Positions 34,699-43,260 of a stretch of DNA of 64,000 nt are shown one piece after another. The number at the start of each line of letters is the position of its first letter. The stretch's first letter is position 1. The notes under the pieces are model-generated. The model was not told the DNA's origin and made no database searches. It saw nothing but the letters and a program-made list of their open reading frames with translations. This stretch comes from Tateyamaria sp. syn59 (GTDB taxonomy: Bacteria; Pseudomonadota; Alphaproteobacteria; Rhodobacterales; Rhodobacteraceae). The position numbers and the translations under genes were made by a program. Location of the stretch: NCBI RefSeq assembly GCF_007995245.1, contig NZ_VCBA01000006.1:248001-312000 (forward strand), read 5' to 3'.

Positions 34699-34935
34699 TC
34701 AGGTGCTGTCGGCTTCGTCCGAGATCAGAAAGAACAGATCCTCTGTGCTGCACCCGAGGTGGCGGGCGAGTTTCAGTGCCAGCAGCGTCGAGGGGATGAA
34801 AACGCGGTTTTCAATCGTATTGATCGTTTTGCGCGACACGTTGATGGCATGTGCAAGTTCTGCCTGTGTCAGACCAGCGGCCTTGCGCCGTGATTTGAGC
34901 GCATTGCCCAAGCGTTCATCCACTGGCTCTGCCAT
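34699..34935 (-). CDS. Small XRE-family (Cro/CI) regulator
   Basis: 78 residues: KSRRKAAGLTQAELAHAINV then SRKTINTIENRVFIPSTLLAL is a compact HTH of the YozG type, ending DLFFLISDEADST. It overlaps the upstream membrane-protein gene by 20 bases. This pairing of a tiny XRE regulator with a multi-span membrane protein is common in bacteria. It probably represses its own operon through the TGTAACC repeats upstream. Confidence 0.88.
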   Translation of the reverse strand: MAEPVDERLGNALKSRRKAAGLTQAELAHAINVSRKTINTIENRVFIPSTLLALKLARHLGCSTEDLFFLISDEADST

Positions 34936-35572
34936 CGCACCACTCGCGCCATGTATAGTTCAGTGTCCACAGCAACATTGAGATCATAGCCAACCCTATT
35001 GCGACGTGGGCCGCGTCGAGCGGGACGTCGACATAGGTCATCGCAAGACCGCCGAGCAACGCGATTTGGAACGTGCCTGTGAACGCCCATCGATAGGCCC
35101 GCGCCATATTGGTCTGCTGTCGTTCGTCCAGCAAAGAAGGATCGGCCCGCGCGGCCCGCATTTCGATCCAGAGAAACGGAGCTGTTACAAGGCTCAGGAG
35201 GAAGGCGAGGCCAAGCACGATCCAGATAAAGACCGGGACCGACAGCGGGTCAGGGGCGGTTGTGAACCAGAAGAGCAGCGGCATCCAAATGACGAAACTG
35301 AGGGTTGAAATGAGGAGGAGCGGCAGCGAACGCCTTTCAATCTTCAGTTTCTGCGCCGGATCAGGTCGCTTGCGCGGTTTCAGTCCGAACAAAAGCGCGA
35401 CGCCAGCAGCACCAAACGCCCCGCCGATGGCTGGCCCCCGCAGTATTTCGGGATCCAGGTTGGGACTTAAACTTGCCAGCGGGCCTGCGAAGAGGGCGAC
35501 CAAAAAGCACAGTCCAGACAAGATGAGGCCGGAACGTTTGGCGCGGTTCCAACCTTGTTCCTGATCAAACAT
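34916..35572 (-). CDS. Membrane protein paired with XRE regulator
   Basis: 218 residues. About five to six hydrophobic segments (GLILSGLCFLVALFAGPLAS; AFGAAGVALLFGL; LLLISTLSFVIWMPLLFWF; IWIVLGLAFLLSLVTAPFLW; IALLGGLAMTYVDV; VAIGLAMISMLLWTLNYTW) fit a DUF2178-like or general small membrane partner. The start MFDQEQGW at 35572 follows GGTGG; an ATG at 35584 would begin 3 bp from the operator. Function unknown. Confidence 0.75.
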   Translation of the reverse strand: MFDQEQGWNRAKRSGLILSGLCFLVALFAGPLASLSPNLDPEILRGPAIGGAFGAAGVALLFGLKPRKRPDPAQKLKIERRSLPLLLISTLSFVIWMPLLFWFTTAPDPLSVPVFIWIVLGLAFLLSLVTAPFLWIEMRAARADPSLLDERQQTNMARAYRWAFTGTFQIALLGGLAMTYVDVPLDAAHVAIGLAMISMLLWTLNYTWREWCDGRASG

Positions 35573-35586
35573 AGAGACCACCATTT

Positions 35587-35637
35587 TGTAACCTAAAGGT
35601 TACATTTTAGATCTCAATCGGTCACGTCAAGGTTACA
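35587..35637 (-). promoter_or_regulatory. Promoter and operator of the XRE/membrane-protein pair
   Basis: A perfect palindrome TGTAACC-TAAA-GGTTACA (35587-35604) and a second half-site GGTTACA (35631-35637) bracket a candidate minus-strand promoter (TTGACG at 35630-35625, TAAAAT at 35609-35604, 15-bp spacing). A repressor bound here would block the promoter, so autoregulation by the XRE protein is likely. Confidence 0.6.
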
Positions 35638-35749
35638 TCTTTGGATGACCTGTCGGTAAGCGCCGACCTGCGCGTTTCCATTCCTGCGCAACCAAATGAT
35701 GCCGCTAGAGCTGGCATGGGCGCCGCAGCGAACCGCGGCGCTGGTACAT

Positions 35750-36217
35750 TCAAAATAATTCGAAATCCGAGCCGAATGGGACCTGCGGAATGCGTCCCTC
35801 AAGATCGGAGAACGTAGAGTCGTCCGGTATCATTTGAAAGTTAAAGGCGCCATCCGCACTGTATGTGTAGACGTCCGTTATCCCGGTATACGGGTCGTAG
35901 ACGGAGTAGGTCGCCGAGTCTGTGTCCGGGTCGTAGTTAATCTCGGCGTCTTTGGGCGGATCTTTGATTATGAACTCGTCCCAAGGATCACTAGGCGTGC
36001 CCGCAGCATCATCCATTGCGGCTGAGACGAAGTCGCCAACCGTGTAGCCAGGCAATTGCAACGTTTGGCCAATGCCAAAGCCAACGCTTGAGAAGAAGCC
36101 GGACCCACCGGACCCGGCAAAGCCTGCGGGACCGGCTGAGATGATCGACAGGAAACCACCTCCGCCACCGCCGTCTATTGAGATTTCTGATTTAATGATG
36201 TCGCCGCCAATCGGCAT
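35750..36217 (-). CDS. Glycine-rich acidic orphan protein
   Basis: 155 residues from ATG 36217 with an excellent GGAGG six bases upstream. Order: MPIGGDIIKSEISIDGGGGG, a Gly/Ser/Phe-rich hydrophobic stretch (FLSIISAGPAGFAGSGGSGF), then an acidic Asp/Tyr/Thr region (NYDPDTDSATYSVYDPYTGI) and a C-terminus ending FGSDFELF. No signal peptide, no cysteine. Its codons are visibly less GC-rich than the neighbours. I recognise no family; a secreted type I substrate, a surface protein or a bacteriocin-like peptide are all possible. Confidence 0.65.
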   Translation of the reverse strand: MPIGGDIIKSEISIDGGGGGGFLSIISAGPAGFAGSGGSGFFSSVGFGIGQTLQLPGYTVGDFVSAAMDDAAGTPSDPWDEFIIKDPPKDAEINYDPDTDSATYSVYDPYTGITDVYTYSADGAFNFQMIPDDSTFSDLEGRIPQVPFGSDFELF

Positions 36218-36474
36218 AGTATCCTCCATGTAAAATTTTGGAAATGTGCCTGCGACACACTGCGCCGCAGCCGATAGCGCCGTTGAGCGTCATTAAGCTC
36301 TGGGATGAACGCAACTGACCGTTTTGTGTGGTCCCCGCGCAGGCAAAAACCCGCTATGCTGGGCGGAGACTTGCCGATCCTGCGCTTCTGGAATGAGCAG
36401 GAGAGTACGCCCGACCTGCATATGCGTGCACGCCGTTGGCGGATTTGTGTTGCGTCAGGCTGCGGCCTACGCGG
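36218..36474. other. Intergenic gap upstream of the glycine-rich gene
   Basis: 257 bases with no ORF I support. It must contain the leftward promoter of the glycine-rich gene and the 3' end of the patB transcript. I see no clear terminator or repeat in it. Confidence 0.4.
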
Positions 36475-37644
36475 CTATTGCAGATCGCCGAATGCCTTGG
36501 CCAGACGTTCCACCGCTTCCTGCACCCGCGCACGTGGCGTGGCGATGTTGAACCGCAGCCAACTGTCGCCGCCCTTGCCGAAGGTTGGGCCGTGGTTGAC
36601 CGCGATGCAGGCGTCCTGTTCGACGCGCTTGGTGAACTCTTCGCGCGTCATGCCGGTGCCGTCGAAATCGACCCATGAGAGATACGTGGCTTCCAAGGGC
36701 ATCGAGTAGAGACCGGGAATGGCGTTGACCGCCTCATCGAAGAGTTTGCGGTTGCCGTCGAGATAGCTGACCAGTTCGTCGGTCCATGCCGCACCTTCGG
36801 GTGAGTAGGCGGCGGTCGCCATGAAGAGGCCGAAGGAGTTGGGCGAGAGGCCGAGGCCTGCCATGCGCTGGGCGAATTTGGCCCGCAGGTCAGGGTCTGC
36901 GATGATCACGTTGCCGGAGTGGGAGCCCGCGATGTTGAACGTCTTGGTCGTGGCCGTCATCATGATCAGCCGGTCCTCGACCCCCGGAATGTGTGACATG
37001 GGGATGTGAGTGTGGCCCGGCATGACGAGGTCGTGGTGAATCTCATCCGAGACGAGGATCAGGTTGTGCCGTTTGGCGAAGGCGGCGACGCCGAGCAGCT
37101 CGTCGCGCGTCCAGACACGCCCGCCGGGGTTTTGGGGCGAGCAGAGGATGAGCATGGTTTCGGAGCCGTCGAGCTGTTCGTCCCAGGTGTCGAAGTCCAT
37201 CTCGTACCGCCCGTCGGACATGGGCATTTCGCATTCGACCACGCGCCGGTTGTTGGCTTTGATGACCTTGGCAAAAGCGTGGTAGACGGGGGTGAACAGC
37301 ACGATGCCGTCGCCCGGTTCGGTGAAGGTATCCACGCACATGGCGGTGCCGTTGACGAGGCCATGGGTGGTAAAGATGTGGTCGGCCTGCACCGTCCAGT
37401 TGTGCCGTTCCTTCATCCACCACTGGATCGCTTCCCGGTACTTCGTGTCGTCCCCGAAATAGCCGATGATCCCGTGGTCCAGCTGCGTCTGCACCGCGTC
37501 CAGCACGCATTGCGGCGGGCGGAAATCCATGTCGGCCACCCACATGGCGAGCCCCTTGTCGCCGTCGACGCCATAGATCGCCTCCATCATGTCCCATTTT
37601 ACGCAATGGCTGCCGCGTCGGTCGATGATGGTGTCGAAACTCAT
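36475..37644 (-). CDS. MalY/PatB family cystathionine beta-lyase / aminotransferase
   Basis: 389 residues from ATG 37644 (MSFDTIIDRRGSHCVKWDMM). PLP fold: GLAMWVADMDFRPPQCVLDA near residue 30, ILCSPQNPGGRVWTRDELLG near 165, DEIHHDLVMPGHTHIPMS near 200 and the PLP-lysine region TATTKTFNIAGSHSGNVII near 230, which matches PatB (K in the TKTFN motif). The C-terminal HGPTFGKGGDSWLRFNIATP binds the substrate carboxylate. It cleaves cystathionine or other C-S bonds. Confidence 0.93.
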   Translation of the reverse strand: MSFDTIIDRRGSHCVKWDMMEAIYGVDGDKGLAMWVADMDFRPPQCVLDAVQTQLDHGIIGYFGDDTKYREAIQWWMKERHNWTVQADHIFTTHGLVNGTAMCVDTFTEPGDGIVLFTPVYHAFAKVIKANNRRVVECEMPMSDGRYEMDFDTWDEQLDGSETMLILCSPQNPGGRVWTRDELLGVAAFAKRHNLILVSDEIHHDLVMPGHTHIPMSHIPGVEDRLIMMTATTKTFNIAGSHSGNVIIADPDLRAKFAQRMAGLGLSPNSFGLFMATAAYSPEGAAWTDELVSYLDGNRKLFDEAVNAIPGLYSMPLEATYLSWVDFDGTGMTREEFTKRVEQDACIAVNHGPTFGKGGDSWLRFNIATPRARVQEAVERLAKAFGDLQ

Positions 37645-37730
37645 GAGGATACTCCGCTTGTCTTGGGGCAGGCTAGCGTGCATCGGAGCAGGTGCAAGGG
37701 GACATTGCGGTGGCCGGGGCGTTGGCTTAC

Positions 37731-38258
37731 ATGAACGCCATGAAACGCCCCATTCTTCTGCACCCTGACCCGCGTCTGAAAAAGACGGCTGAGGCCGTGC
37801 CCGACCTGACGGACGAGTTGCGCGCGCTGGCCGATGATATGCTTGAGACGATGTACGACGCGCCGGGTATTGGGTTGGCGGCCCCACAGGTGGGGGTATT
37901 GACCCGTCTGGTGGTGTTGGACTGCGTGAAGGAGGATGGCGACGCGCCCCGTCCGCTGATCATGTTCAATCCGGAGATTGTGGCGTCGTCCGACACGCTG
38001 AACACCTATGAAGAAGGGTGCCTGTCGATCCCCGAGCAGTTTGCCGATGTGACCCGCCCGGCAGAGGTCGAGGTGCGGTGGATTGACAGTGATGGCAATG
38101 AGCAGACGGAGGCCATGGATGGGTTGTGGGCCACTTGTGTGCAGCACGAGATTGATCACCTCGATGGCAAGCTGTTCATCGACTACCTCAAGCCCCTGAA
38201 GCGCCAGTTGATCACTCGCAAGATGCAGAAGCTGAAACGGGAACGCGCCCGCGCATGA
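37731..38258 (+). CDS. def: Peptide deformylase 1, complete active site
   Basis: Removes the formyl group from nascent N-terminal Met. 175 residues from ATG 37731 (MNAMKRPILLHPDPRLKKTA; ATG 37740 is the alternative). All three motifs are intact: GIGLAAPQVG, EGCLS (metal Cys) and QHEIDHLDG (two His and the catalytic Glu). First of three tandem def genes ahead of fmt; its stop overlaps the next start (ATGA). Confidence 0.95.
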   Translation: MNAMKRPILLHPDPRLKKTAEAVPDLTDELRALADDMLETMYDAPGIGLAAPQVGVLTRLVVLDCVKEDGDAPRPLIMFNPEIVASSDTLNTYEEGCLSIPEQFADVTRPAEVEVRWIDSDGNEQTEAMDGLWATCVQHEIDHLDGKLFIDYLKPLKRQLITRKMQKLKRERARA

Positions 38259-38755
38259 GTGTGCGGGAGATCCTGATCTGGCCGCATCCACGGCTCGAGG
38301 CTGTCTGCGCCCCGGTTGATGTGATTACGCCTGAGGTGCGTGCGTTGGCCGAAGATATGCTCGAGACGATGTACGCCGCTCCCGGCCGGGGCCTCGCGGC
38401 GCCGCAGGTGGGTGCGTTGGTGCGTCTGTTTGTGATGGATACTACGTGGAAAGAGGGCACGCGCCGCCCGGTGGTCTGCATCAACCCTGACGTGATTGAG
38501 CGGTCCGATGATCGGGCCACGGCTGAGGAGGGGTGCCTGTCGATCCCGGGCGTCACAGCCAGCGTCGCGAGACCCACATCGGTGCGCATGGTCTGGACCG
38601 ATCTGGATGGCATTGTCCATGAGGCATGGCTCACCGGCTTTGCCGCATTGTGTGCGCAGCACGAATTGGATCATCTGGACGGGATCCTCACCCTAGACCG
38701 TGTGGATGATATGCAGCGCGATGAAATCCTTGCAGTATATGAGGGGGATGCATGA
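38255..38755 (+). CDS. Peptide deformylase 2
   Basis: 166 residues: MSVREILIWPHPRLEAVCAP, motif 1 GRGLAAPQVG (Ile replaced by Arg), motif 2 EGCLSIPG (metal Cys kept) and motif 3 QHELDHLDG (catalytic Glu kept). So the metal site and catalytic residue are intact, and it is probably active with altered substrate pocket. Overlaps the third paralogue by ATGA. Confidence 0.9.
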   Translation: MSVREILIWPHPRLEAVCAPVDVITPEVRALAEDMLETMYAAPGRGLAAPQVGALVRLFVMDTTWKEGTRRPVVCINPDVIERSDDRATAEEGCLSIPGVTASVARPTSVRMVWTDLDGIVHEAWLTGFAALCAQHELDHLDGILTLDRVDDMQRDEILAVYEGDA

Positions 38756-39246
38756 CCATTCGTCCCTTCATCCCATGGCCTGACAAGCGCCTGCGTACGC
38801 CTGCCGAGGATGTGCCCGACATCACTGACGAGATACGCGCGCTGTGGGCCGATATGGTTGAGACGATGGATGCGATGCCCGGTGTGGGGTTGGCCGCGCC
38901 GCAGATTGGTGTGATGCTGCGCGTGGCTGTGGTCGATGCGACGACGGACCGGTCGCGCCGTATCCTGCTGGCGAACCCGGAGGTGCTTGAGGCGTCCTCG
39001 GAAATCGAAAAGGGGACGGAAGGAAGCCCGAACCTGCCCGGTGTGTCGGCTGAAGTGCCGCGCCCGAAGGCTGTTACTGTGCGGTTTCTGAATGAGCAGG
39101 GCATGATAGACCGTCGCGATTTCGAAGGGCTGGAGGCGCGGAGCGTGCAGCACCAGATCGACCATCTGGCCGGGCGGATGTACTTCGACAATCTGGGTCG
39201 GGTGAAGCGGGACATGCTACTGCGTAAGGCGAAGAAGGGGCGGTGA
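38752..39246 (+). CDS. Degenerate peptide deformylase paralogue 3
   Basis: 164 residues: [20 protein letters not shown], motif 1 [10 protein letters not shown] intact, but motif 2 reads EGSPNLPG where the metal-ligand Cys should be, and motif 3 reads QHQIDHLAG where the catalytic Glu is replaced by Gln. Both changes should abolish deformylase chemistry. The fold is retained and the ORF is intact, so it may act as a non-catalytic partner, a binder of nascent chains or a regulator. fmt follows by 1 base. Confidence 0.85.
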   Translation: MTIRPFIPWPDKRLRTPAEDVPDITDEIRALWADMVETMDAMPGVGLAAPQIGVMLRVAVVDATTDRSRRILLANPEVLEASSEIEKGTEGSPNLPGVSAEVPRPKAVTVRFLNEQGMIDRRDFEGLEARSVQHQIDHLAGRMYFDNLGRVKRDMLLRKAKKGR

Positions 39247-39247
39247 G

Positions 39248-40153
39248 ATGCGTGTGATTTTCATGGGCACCCCGGTGTTTTCCGTTGCGGCGCTGGATGG
39301 GTTGCACGCGGCGGGGCACGACATCGTTTGCGTCTATACCCAGCCGCCGCGGCCTGCGGGGCGGGGCAAGAAGGATCGGCCCAGTCCGGTGCAGGCGCGG
39401 GCGGAGGCACTCGGGCTGGAGGTGCGCCATCCGGTGTCGCTGCGCAATGAGGCGGCGCAGGCGGATTTTGCGGCGCTGAACGCGGATGTGGCCGTCGTTG
39501 TGGCCTACGGTTTGATCCTGCCGCAGCCGATTTTGGATGCGCCTGTGCATGGGTGTCTGAATATTCATGCGAGCCTGTTGCCGCGGTGGCGTGGGGCGGC
39601 GCCGATCCATCGTGCGATCATGGCGGGGGATGCAGAGACGGGTGTGTGTATCATGCAGATGGAGGCGGGGCTGGATACTGGCCCTGTGCTATTGCGGGGG
39701 AGCACGCCGATTGGGGCGACGGAGACCACGGCGGACCTGCATGACCGGTTGGCCTGGATGGGCGCGGAGTTGATTGTCGAAGCGCTGGCGGGGTTGGATG
39801 ATCTGGTGGCCGAACCGCAGCCTGAGGCGGGCGTGACCTATGCCGAGAAGATCGACAAGGCGGAGGCGGCGATTGACTGGGGTCGCGATGCGGTCGAGGT
39901 CGATCGGCTGATCCGGGGGCTGTCGCCCTTTCCAGGGGCGTGGTTCGAGCTTGAGGGGACGCGGATCAAGGTGCTGGGGTCGGTGCTGGCCGACGGTGCG
40001 GGGGCTGCTGGTGCGGTCCTTGACGATGCGCTGACCGTCGCCTGTGGCACGGGAGCTGTGCGCCTGACCCGCTTGCAACGGGCGGGCAAAGGGGCGCAGG
40101 ATGCGGAGGTGTTCTTGCGCGGTCTGGCGCTGTCCAAGGGCACGCAATTGTAG
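39248..40153 (+). CDS. fmt: Methionyl-tRNA formyltransferase
   Basis: 301 residues. N-terminus [20 protein letters not shown]. The formyl-THF site is the [20 protein letters not shown] region near residue 108, with the catalytic Asn-His-Asp set in [16 protein letters not shown] and [12 protein letters not shown]. The C-terminal OB-like domain binds Met-tRNAfMet. It follows three deformylase genes, the usual def-fmt link, here tripled. Confidence 0.97.
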   Translation: MRVIFMGTPVFSVAALDGLHAAGHDIVCVYTQPPRPAGRGKKDRPSPVQARAEALGLEVRHPVSLRNEAAQADFAALNADVAVVVAYGLILPQPILDAPVHGCLNIHASLLPRWRGAAPIHRAIMAGDAETGVCIMQMEAGLDTGPVLLRGSTPIGATETTADLHDRLAWMGAELIVEALAGLDDLVAEPQPEAGVTYAEKIDKAEAAIDWGRDAVEVDRLIRGLSPFPGAWFELEGTRIKVLGSVLADGAGAAGAVLDDALTVACGTGAVRLTRLQRAGKGAQDAEVFLRGLALSKGTQL

Positions 40154-40163
40154 GAGAGCAGGC

Positions 40164-40400
40164 ATGTTTCCCACCCTGATCGGCACCGTCGTGATTGCGG
40201 GTATCGTTGGTTATCTGTCTGAAAAGAAGCGCTTTACCCATAATGGGATCGTGCAGTCGATCATCATCTGTATCGGGGGCGCGTTCCTGTTCTACTTTGT
40301 CCGGCTGATGTTTGGCTTTGGCTTTTCCAGCCCGGGGCTGAACGCCATTGTGTCGTCCATCGGGGCTTTGATCATCGTGCCGACGCATTGGCGGAAGTAG
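40164..40400 (+). CDS. GlsB/YeaQ/YmgE family membrane protein
   Basis: 78 residues, three hydrophobic segments (LIGTVVIAGIVGYLSEKKRF; GIVQSIIICIGGAFLFYFVR; GLNAIVSSIGALIIVP). Small transglycosylase-associated (YeaQ/YmgE) type with the glycine-rich centre and RK at the end. It is found in many bacteria, often stress-induced, with no defined biochemical role. Preceded by GGAGAG; follows fmt by 10 bp. Confidence 0.7.
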   Translation: MFPTLIGTVVIAGIVGYLSEKKRFTHNGIVQSIIICIGGAFLFYFVRLMFGFGFSSPGLNAIVSSIGALIIVPTHWRK

Positions 40401-40405
40401 CGGCG

Positions 40406-40663
40406 TCAGTCGCGGTCTTTGATTTCTGGTGTCTTCACGTTTGGGCTGAGGTGGCTTGAGGGTTTCGCCTCCCGAAATCCGGGGCCGAGATGGACGGAGG
40501 GTTTGGCAGCGCGGACCCCGCTGGTGAGCGGGGTTGGTTTGGAGACAAGCCGCTGTGTTGGGTCGGTTTGGTTGACCAGAGGCGGCATTTCCGGCGATTG
40601 GGCTGTGACACTGGAGGCGAGTGCCCCTGCGATCACGGCAGTGCAGAGCAGATTTCGTGCCAT
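40406..40663 (-). CDS. Small exported proline/lysine-rich protein
   Basis: 85 residues: signal peptide MARNLLCTAVIAGALASSVT, then QSPEMPPLVNQTDPTQRLVS and two imperfect repeats (AAKPSVHLGPGF; EAKPSSHLSPN), each with a KPS-HL core. No recognisable domain. Function unknown. It lies convergent with, and 6 bp from, the GlsB-like gene. Confidence 0.6.
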   Translation of the reverse strand: MARNLLCTAVIAGALASSVTAQSPEMPPLVNQTDPTQRLVSKPTPLTSGVRAAKPSVHLGPGFREAKPSSHLSPNVKTPEIKDRD

Positions 40664-40734
40664 TTCTTCTGCTCCTGTTGCCGGTGCCCGCCATACCCAT
40701 ATGGCAGGCCGCCGGTGCGATTTTGAGGATGTGA

Positions 40735-41088
40735 TCAGAAGAATTTCTTGATCAGCACCTGCCTTTTGAACTGCGTTCTGGGCGAGACGTAATTCTTTTT
40801 CACGCTGCGGTGCTTGGGGCCGTGAAACTTGTGGCCATGATGTCTGTGGCCATGCAACCTGTGGCTGCGATGTTTGTGCGGGTGGAATTTGTGGCCGTGA
40901 TGGGATTTGAAGCCGTGATGTTTCCTGACCTTGATTTTGAAATTCGCGTCGATCACTTGCGCGTTTTCGCTATTGGCTGTGGCGCTGGCCCAATGGGATT
41001 GCGCGCTGACCGGTGACAGGCTGGTGATGGTCACAGCGGTGGCGATGGCGGCGATCAGAAGCGGGGTCTTGGTGGCTTGCAGGTTCAT
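40735..41088 (-). CDS. Secreted histidine/lysine-rich protein
   Basis: 117 residues. A long signal peptide (PLLIAAIATAVTITSLSPVS, then AQS) precedes a short neutral stretch and then a strongly basic segment of HG/KH repeats (HHGFKSHHGHKFHPHKHRSH and on). His and Lys make up about half of residues 55-100, which suggests metal (Ni, Cu, Zn) binding or nucleic-acid/polyanion binding outside the cell. AAGGAG precedes the start. No named family is recognised. Confidence 0.6.
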   Translation of the reverse strand: MNLQATKTPLLIAAIATAVTITSLSPVSAQSHWASATANSENAQVIDANFKIKVRKHHGFKSHHGHKFHPHKHRSHRLHGHRHHGHKFHGPKHRSVKKNYVSPRTQFKRQVLIKKFF

Positions 41089-41320
41089 GTCTGTTCTCCT
41101 TTTCGGTGGCGGTCGGGGCCGTGTGTCTTGGGAGAAAGATAGCGCTTAGGGCCTGTAACAATAAGGGACCGATCGGTCACAGACTATCATGGGAATGGCA
41201 GTGAGATGTGACTGGCTTAGCGTGAATAAAAGAATTTTTCTTTCAAGGTTAGGTAGTTGCACTGATTGAGACGTGTAACAAACCGCGTGATGTGCGCCGC
41301 TGGGCACGGGTTTGCGCGTG

Positions 41321-41776
41321 CTATTTGTCCTTGAATGGGGCCATGCCCGCCCGCGCGAGTTCATCTGCGCGTTCGTTTTCGGGGTGACCCGCGTGCCCCT
41401 TGACCCATTCCCATGTCACCTGGTGCCGGGCTTGGGCTGCGTCCAGCCGCTGCCAGAGGTCGGCATTGGCGACCGGCTTTTTCGAGGCGTTTTTCCAGCC
41501 GTTCCGCTTCCAGCCGTGGATCCAGCTTGTGATCCCGTTCTTGACGTAGTTGCTGTCGGTCACGACGGTGATGGTGCTGGCGCGGTCGAGTGCTTCGAGC
41601 GCCGAGATGGCGGCCATGAGCTCCATCTTGTTGTTTGTGGTCTGCGCCTCGCCGCCCTTTAGCTCGCGCTCTTTGACGACCGTTTCGCCGTCCATCGCGC
41701 GCAGCAGCGCACCCCAGCCGCCCGGGCCGGGATTGCCGGAGCAGGCGCCGTCGGTATAGGCGAAGAGCTTAGCCAC
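41321..41776 (-). CDS. rnhA: Ribonuclease HI
   Basis: 151 residues. The four catalytic acids can be placed: Asp in [19 protein letters not shown], Glu in [17 protein letters not shown], Asp in [19 protein letters not shown], and Asp in [12 protein letters not shown]. It degrades RNA in RNA-DNA hybrids. It overlaps the methyltransferase gene upstream by 8 bases, which is consistent with co-transcription. Confidence 0.97.
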   Translation of the reverse strand: MAKLFAYTDGACSGNPGPGGWGALLRAMDGETVVKERELKGGEAQTTNNKMELMAAISALEALDRASTITVVTDSNYVKNGITSWIHGWKRNGWKNASKKPVANADLWQRLDAAQARHQVTWEWVKGHAGHPENERADELARAGMAPFKDK

Positions 41777-42362
41777 GGTTGGCCTGCAGCACGATAAAGG
41801 GAGCGATTTCGCCCGAGAGCCCAGCCTCTTCGCCGGTGCGGGTGTAGGTGAGGGCGAAGCCGGTTTGCGTGAGCAGGTCGGTCAGCGCATCCTCGGTCAT
41901 GTAGGAATAGAGCCGTCCTATGCTGTCGCGTGCCTGTCCCGCGCCGAGCTTGGTGCCGAAGTGGAGGAGGCCGCCGGGTTTGAGCGCCTGGTTTATGGCG
42001 GCGAAGTGGTCGGGCCACGTGTCGAGAGGCGTATGCAGCATGGAGAAGTTGGACCAGATGCCGTCGTAGGCGGCGGTGTCTGTGAGGTCCGCGTAGGTCG
42101 CCTGACGCGCGGTGACGCCTGGGTGGGATTTGGCGAGCGCCAGCATCTCGGGCACCGGGTCCCAGGCGTGGGCGGTGAGACCGGCTTGCGCCATAGCCGC
42201 TGCGGCAAAGCCGGGGCCGCAGCCGATGTCGAGGACGGTCCCGCCTTTTGGGACATTTGCGATAAACTTCTGCACCATGGGGTCGGCGCCTGCGTTCTGG
42301 ACGAGGTCGGCGTACTCGCCTGCCTTGTCGGCGTAGATTTGAAGCGTTTCGCGGTCGCTCAT
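41769..42362 (-). CDS. Class I SAM-dependent methyltransferase
   Basis: 197 residues from ATG 42362. The SAM motif is [20 protein letters not shown] near residue 46, followed by [19 protein letters not shown] and [16 protein letters not shown]. The substrate is unknown. It sits between DUF3429 and rnhA, each pair overlapping by a few bases. Confidence 0.88.
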   Translation of the reverse strand: MSDRETLQIYADKAGEYADLVQNAGADPMVQKFIANVPKGGTVLDIGCGPGFAAAAMAQAGLTAHAWDPVPEMLALAKSHPGVTARQATYADLTDTAAYDGIWSNFSMLHTPLDTWPDHFAAINQALKPGGLLHFGTKLGAGQARDSIGRLYSYMTEDALTDLLTQTGFALTYTRTGEEAGLSGEIAPFIVLQANRG

Positions 42363-42811
42363 CAGATCACCGTGACGGCGAGGCAGGCGACGACGATGGC
42401 CGTCAGCAGGACGCGCAGTTGCATCCACCAGCGCGGGGTCAGGCCCCAGCGGGAGAAGGCGAAGTCCAGCATCAGCAGGCCGATGAAGCCGAAGATGAGG
42501 TTTGTTGCGGCACTTGTTGGCCCGCCGCCCGTCATGAAGAAGGCCCAGAGCGCGGGGATGACCGAGAGGACGTAGCCGGTGGCGGCCTGGGCGCCGCTGG
42601 CCTTGGTTGCGAAGCCCCAAAGCACGCCGGACATGAAGGACAGGATCACCGAGCCGTAGAAGAGTTGCACATAGGGTCCGATAAAGCGCGGGCCGATATT
42701 ATCGAGACCCCATGCGGCAAGTGCGGGGCTGAGCACGGTGAAGGCCCCCCAGATGAAGGGGATCAGGCCGGCGAGGCCGAGGATCAGGGGCGCGCGGGGG
42801 ATGGAGGTCAT
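42362..42811 (-). CDS. DUF3429 family membrane protein
   Basis: 149 residues with four to five hydrophobic helices (PLILGLAGLIPFIWGAFTVL; LFYGSVILSFMSGVLWGFAT; ATGYVLSVIPALWAFFMTGG; AATNLIFGFIGLLMLDFAFS). SFMSGVLWG and the DFA-WG ending match DUF3429. Function not known. Start overlaps the preceding gene (ATGA). Confidence 0.85.
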   Translation of the reverse strand: MTSIPRAPLILGLAGLIPFIWGAFTVLSPALAAWGLDNIGPRFIGPYVQLFYGSVILSFMSGVLWGFATKASGAQAATGYVLSVIPALWAFFMTGGGPTSAATNLIFGFIGLLMLDFAFSRWGLTPRWWMQLRVLLTAIVVACLAVTVI

Positions 42812-43260
42812 AGCTCGGAGATCAGTTTGGCGATGCGTTTGAACCGGGTGTCGGCCCTTTTGGCCGTGTTGACAAGGTGCAATTTGGCGCGCTGCTGGCC
42901 GGGGGTCAAACTGGCCCAGTCGGCGCTGCGTCCCGCGCTGCGGATCGCGGCCATCACATCCTCCGGCACCTCGACGAGGGTGGGGTCGACGGGGCGTATG
43001 CGCGCATCGAACGGCTGGCCGACCTCAAGCCCGCTGTCCCGCAGGAAGGTCTTGCCCGTGTAGACGAAGGTGCCGTCGAGGACGGGGGCCTTGGTCAGGG
43101 CGAGGTTGATGGGGAAGTCGCCGAACTCGCCCTCGATCCGCTTGGTTTTGGGGAACAGGGCGGCTGTGACCTCATCCGGCAGGCGCAGGATGGTGTAGGT
43201 GTTCTTGCCCCATTCGAGAGGTCCGATGACCCCTTCGAACCAGATCCAATCGTCACTCAT
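42808..43260 (-). CDS. YdeI/DUF1905 family protein
   Basis: 150 residues. The N-terminal DUF1905 beta-domain is FEGVIGPLEWGKNTYTILRL; the C-terminal helical region is the YdeI/OmpD-associated type (ADWASLTPGQQRAKLHLVNT then AKRADTRFKRIAKLISEL). No enzymatic role is established. Overlaps its neighbours by 4 bases on each side. Confidence 0.8.
   Translation of the reverse strand: MSDDWIWFEGVIGPLEWGKNTYTILRLPDEVTAALFPKTKRIEGEFGDFPINLALTKAPVLDGTFVYTGKTFLRDSGLEVGQPFDARIRPVDPTLVEVPEDVMAAIRSAGRSADWASLTPGQQRAKLHLVNTAKRADTRFKRIAKLISEL

Noticed and set aside
41167-41178. GACCGATCGGTC palindrome upstream of the His-rich gene
   Set aside because: A 12-bp palindrome of this composition is not rare in GC-rich DNA; no adjacent TetR gene to link it to.
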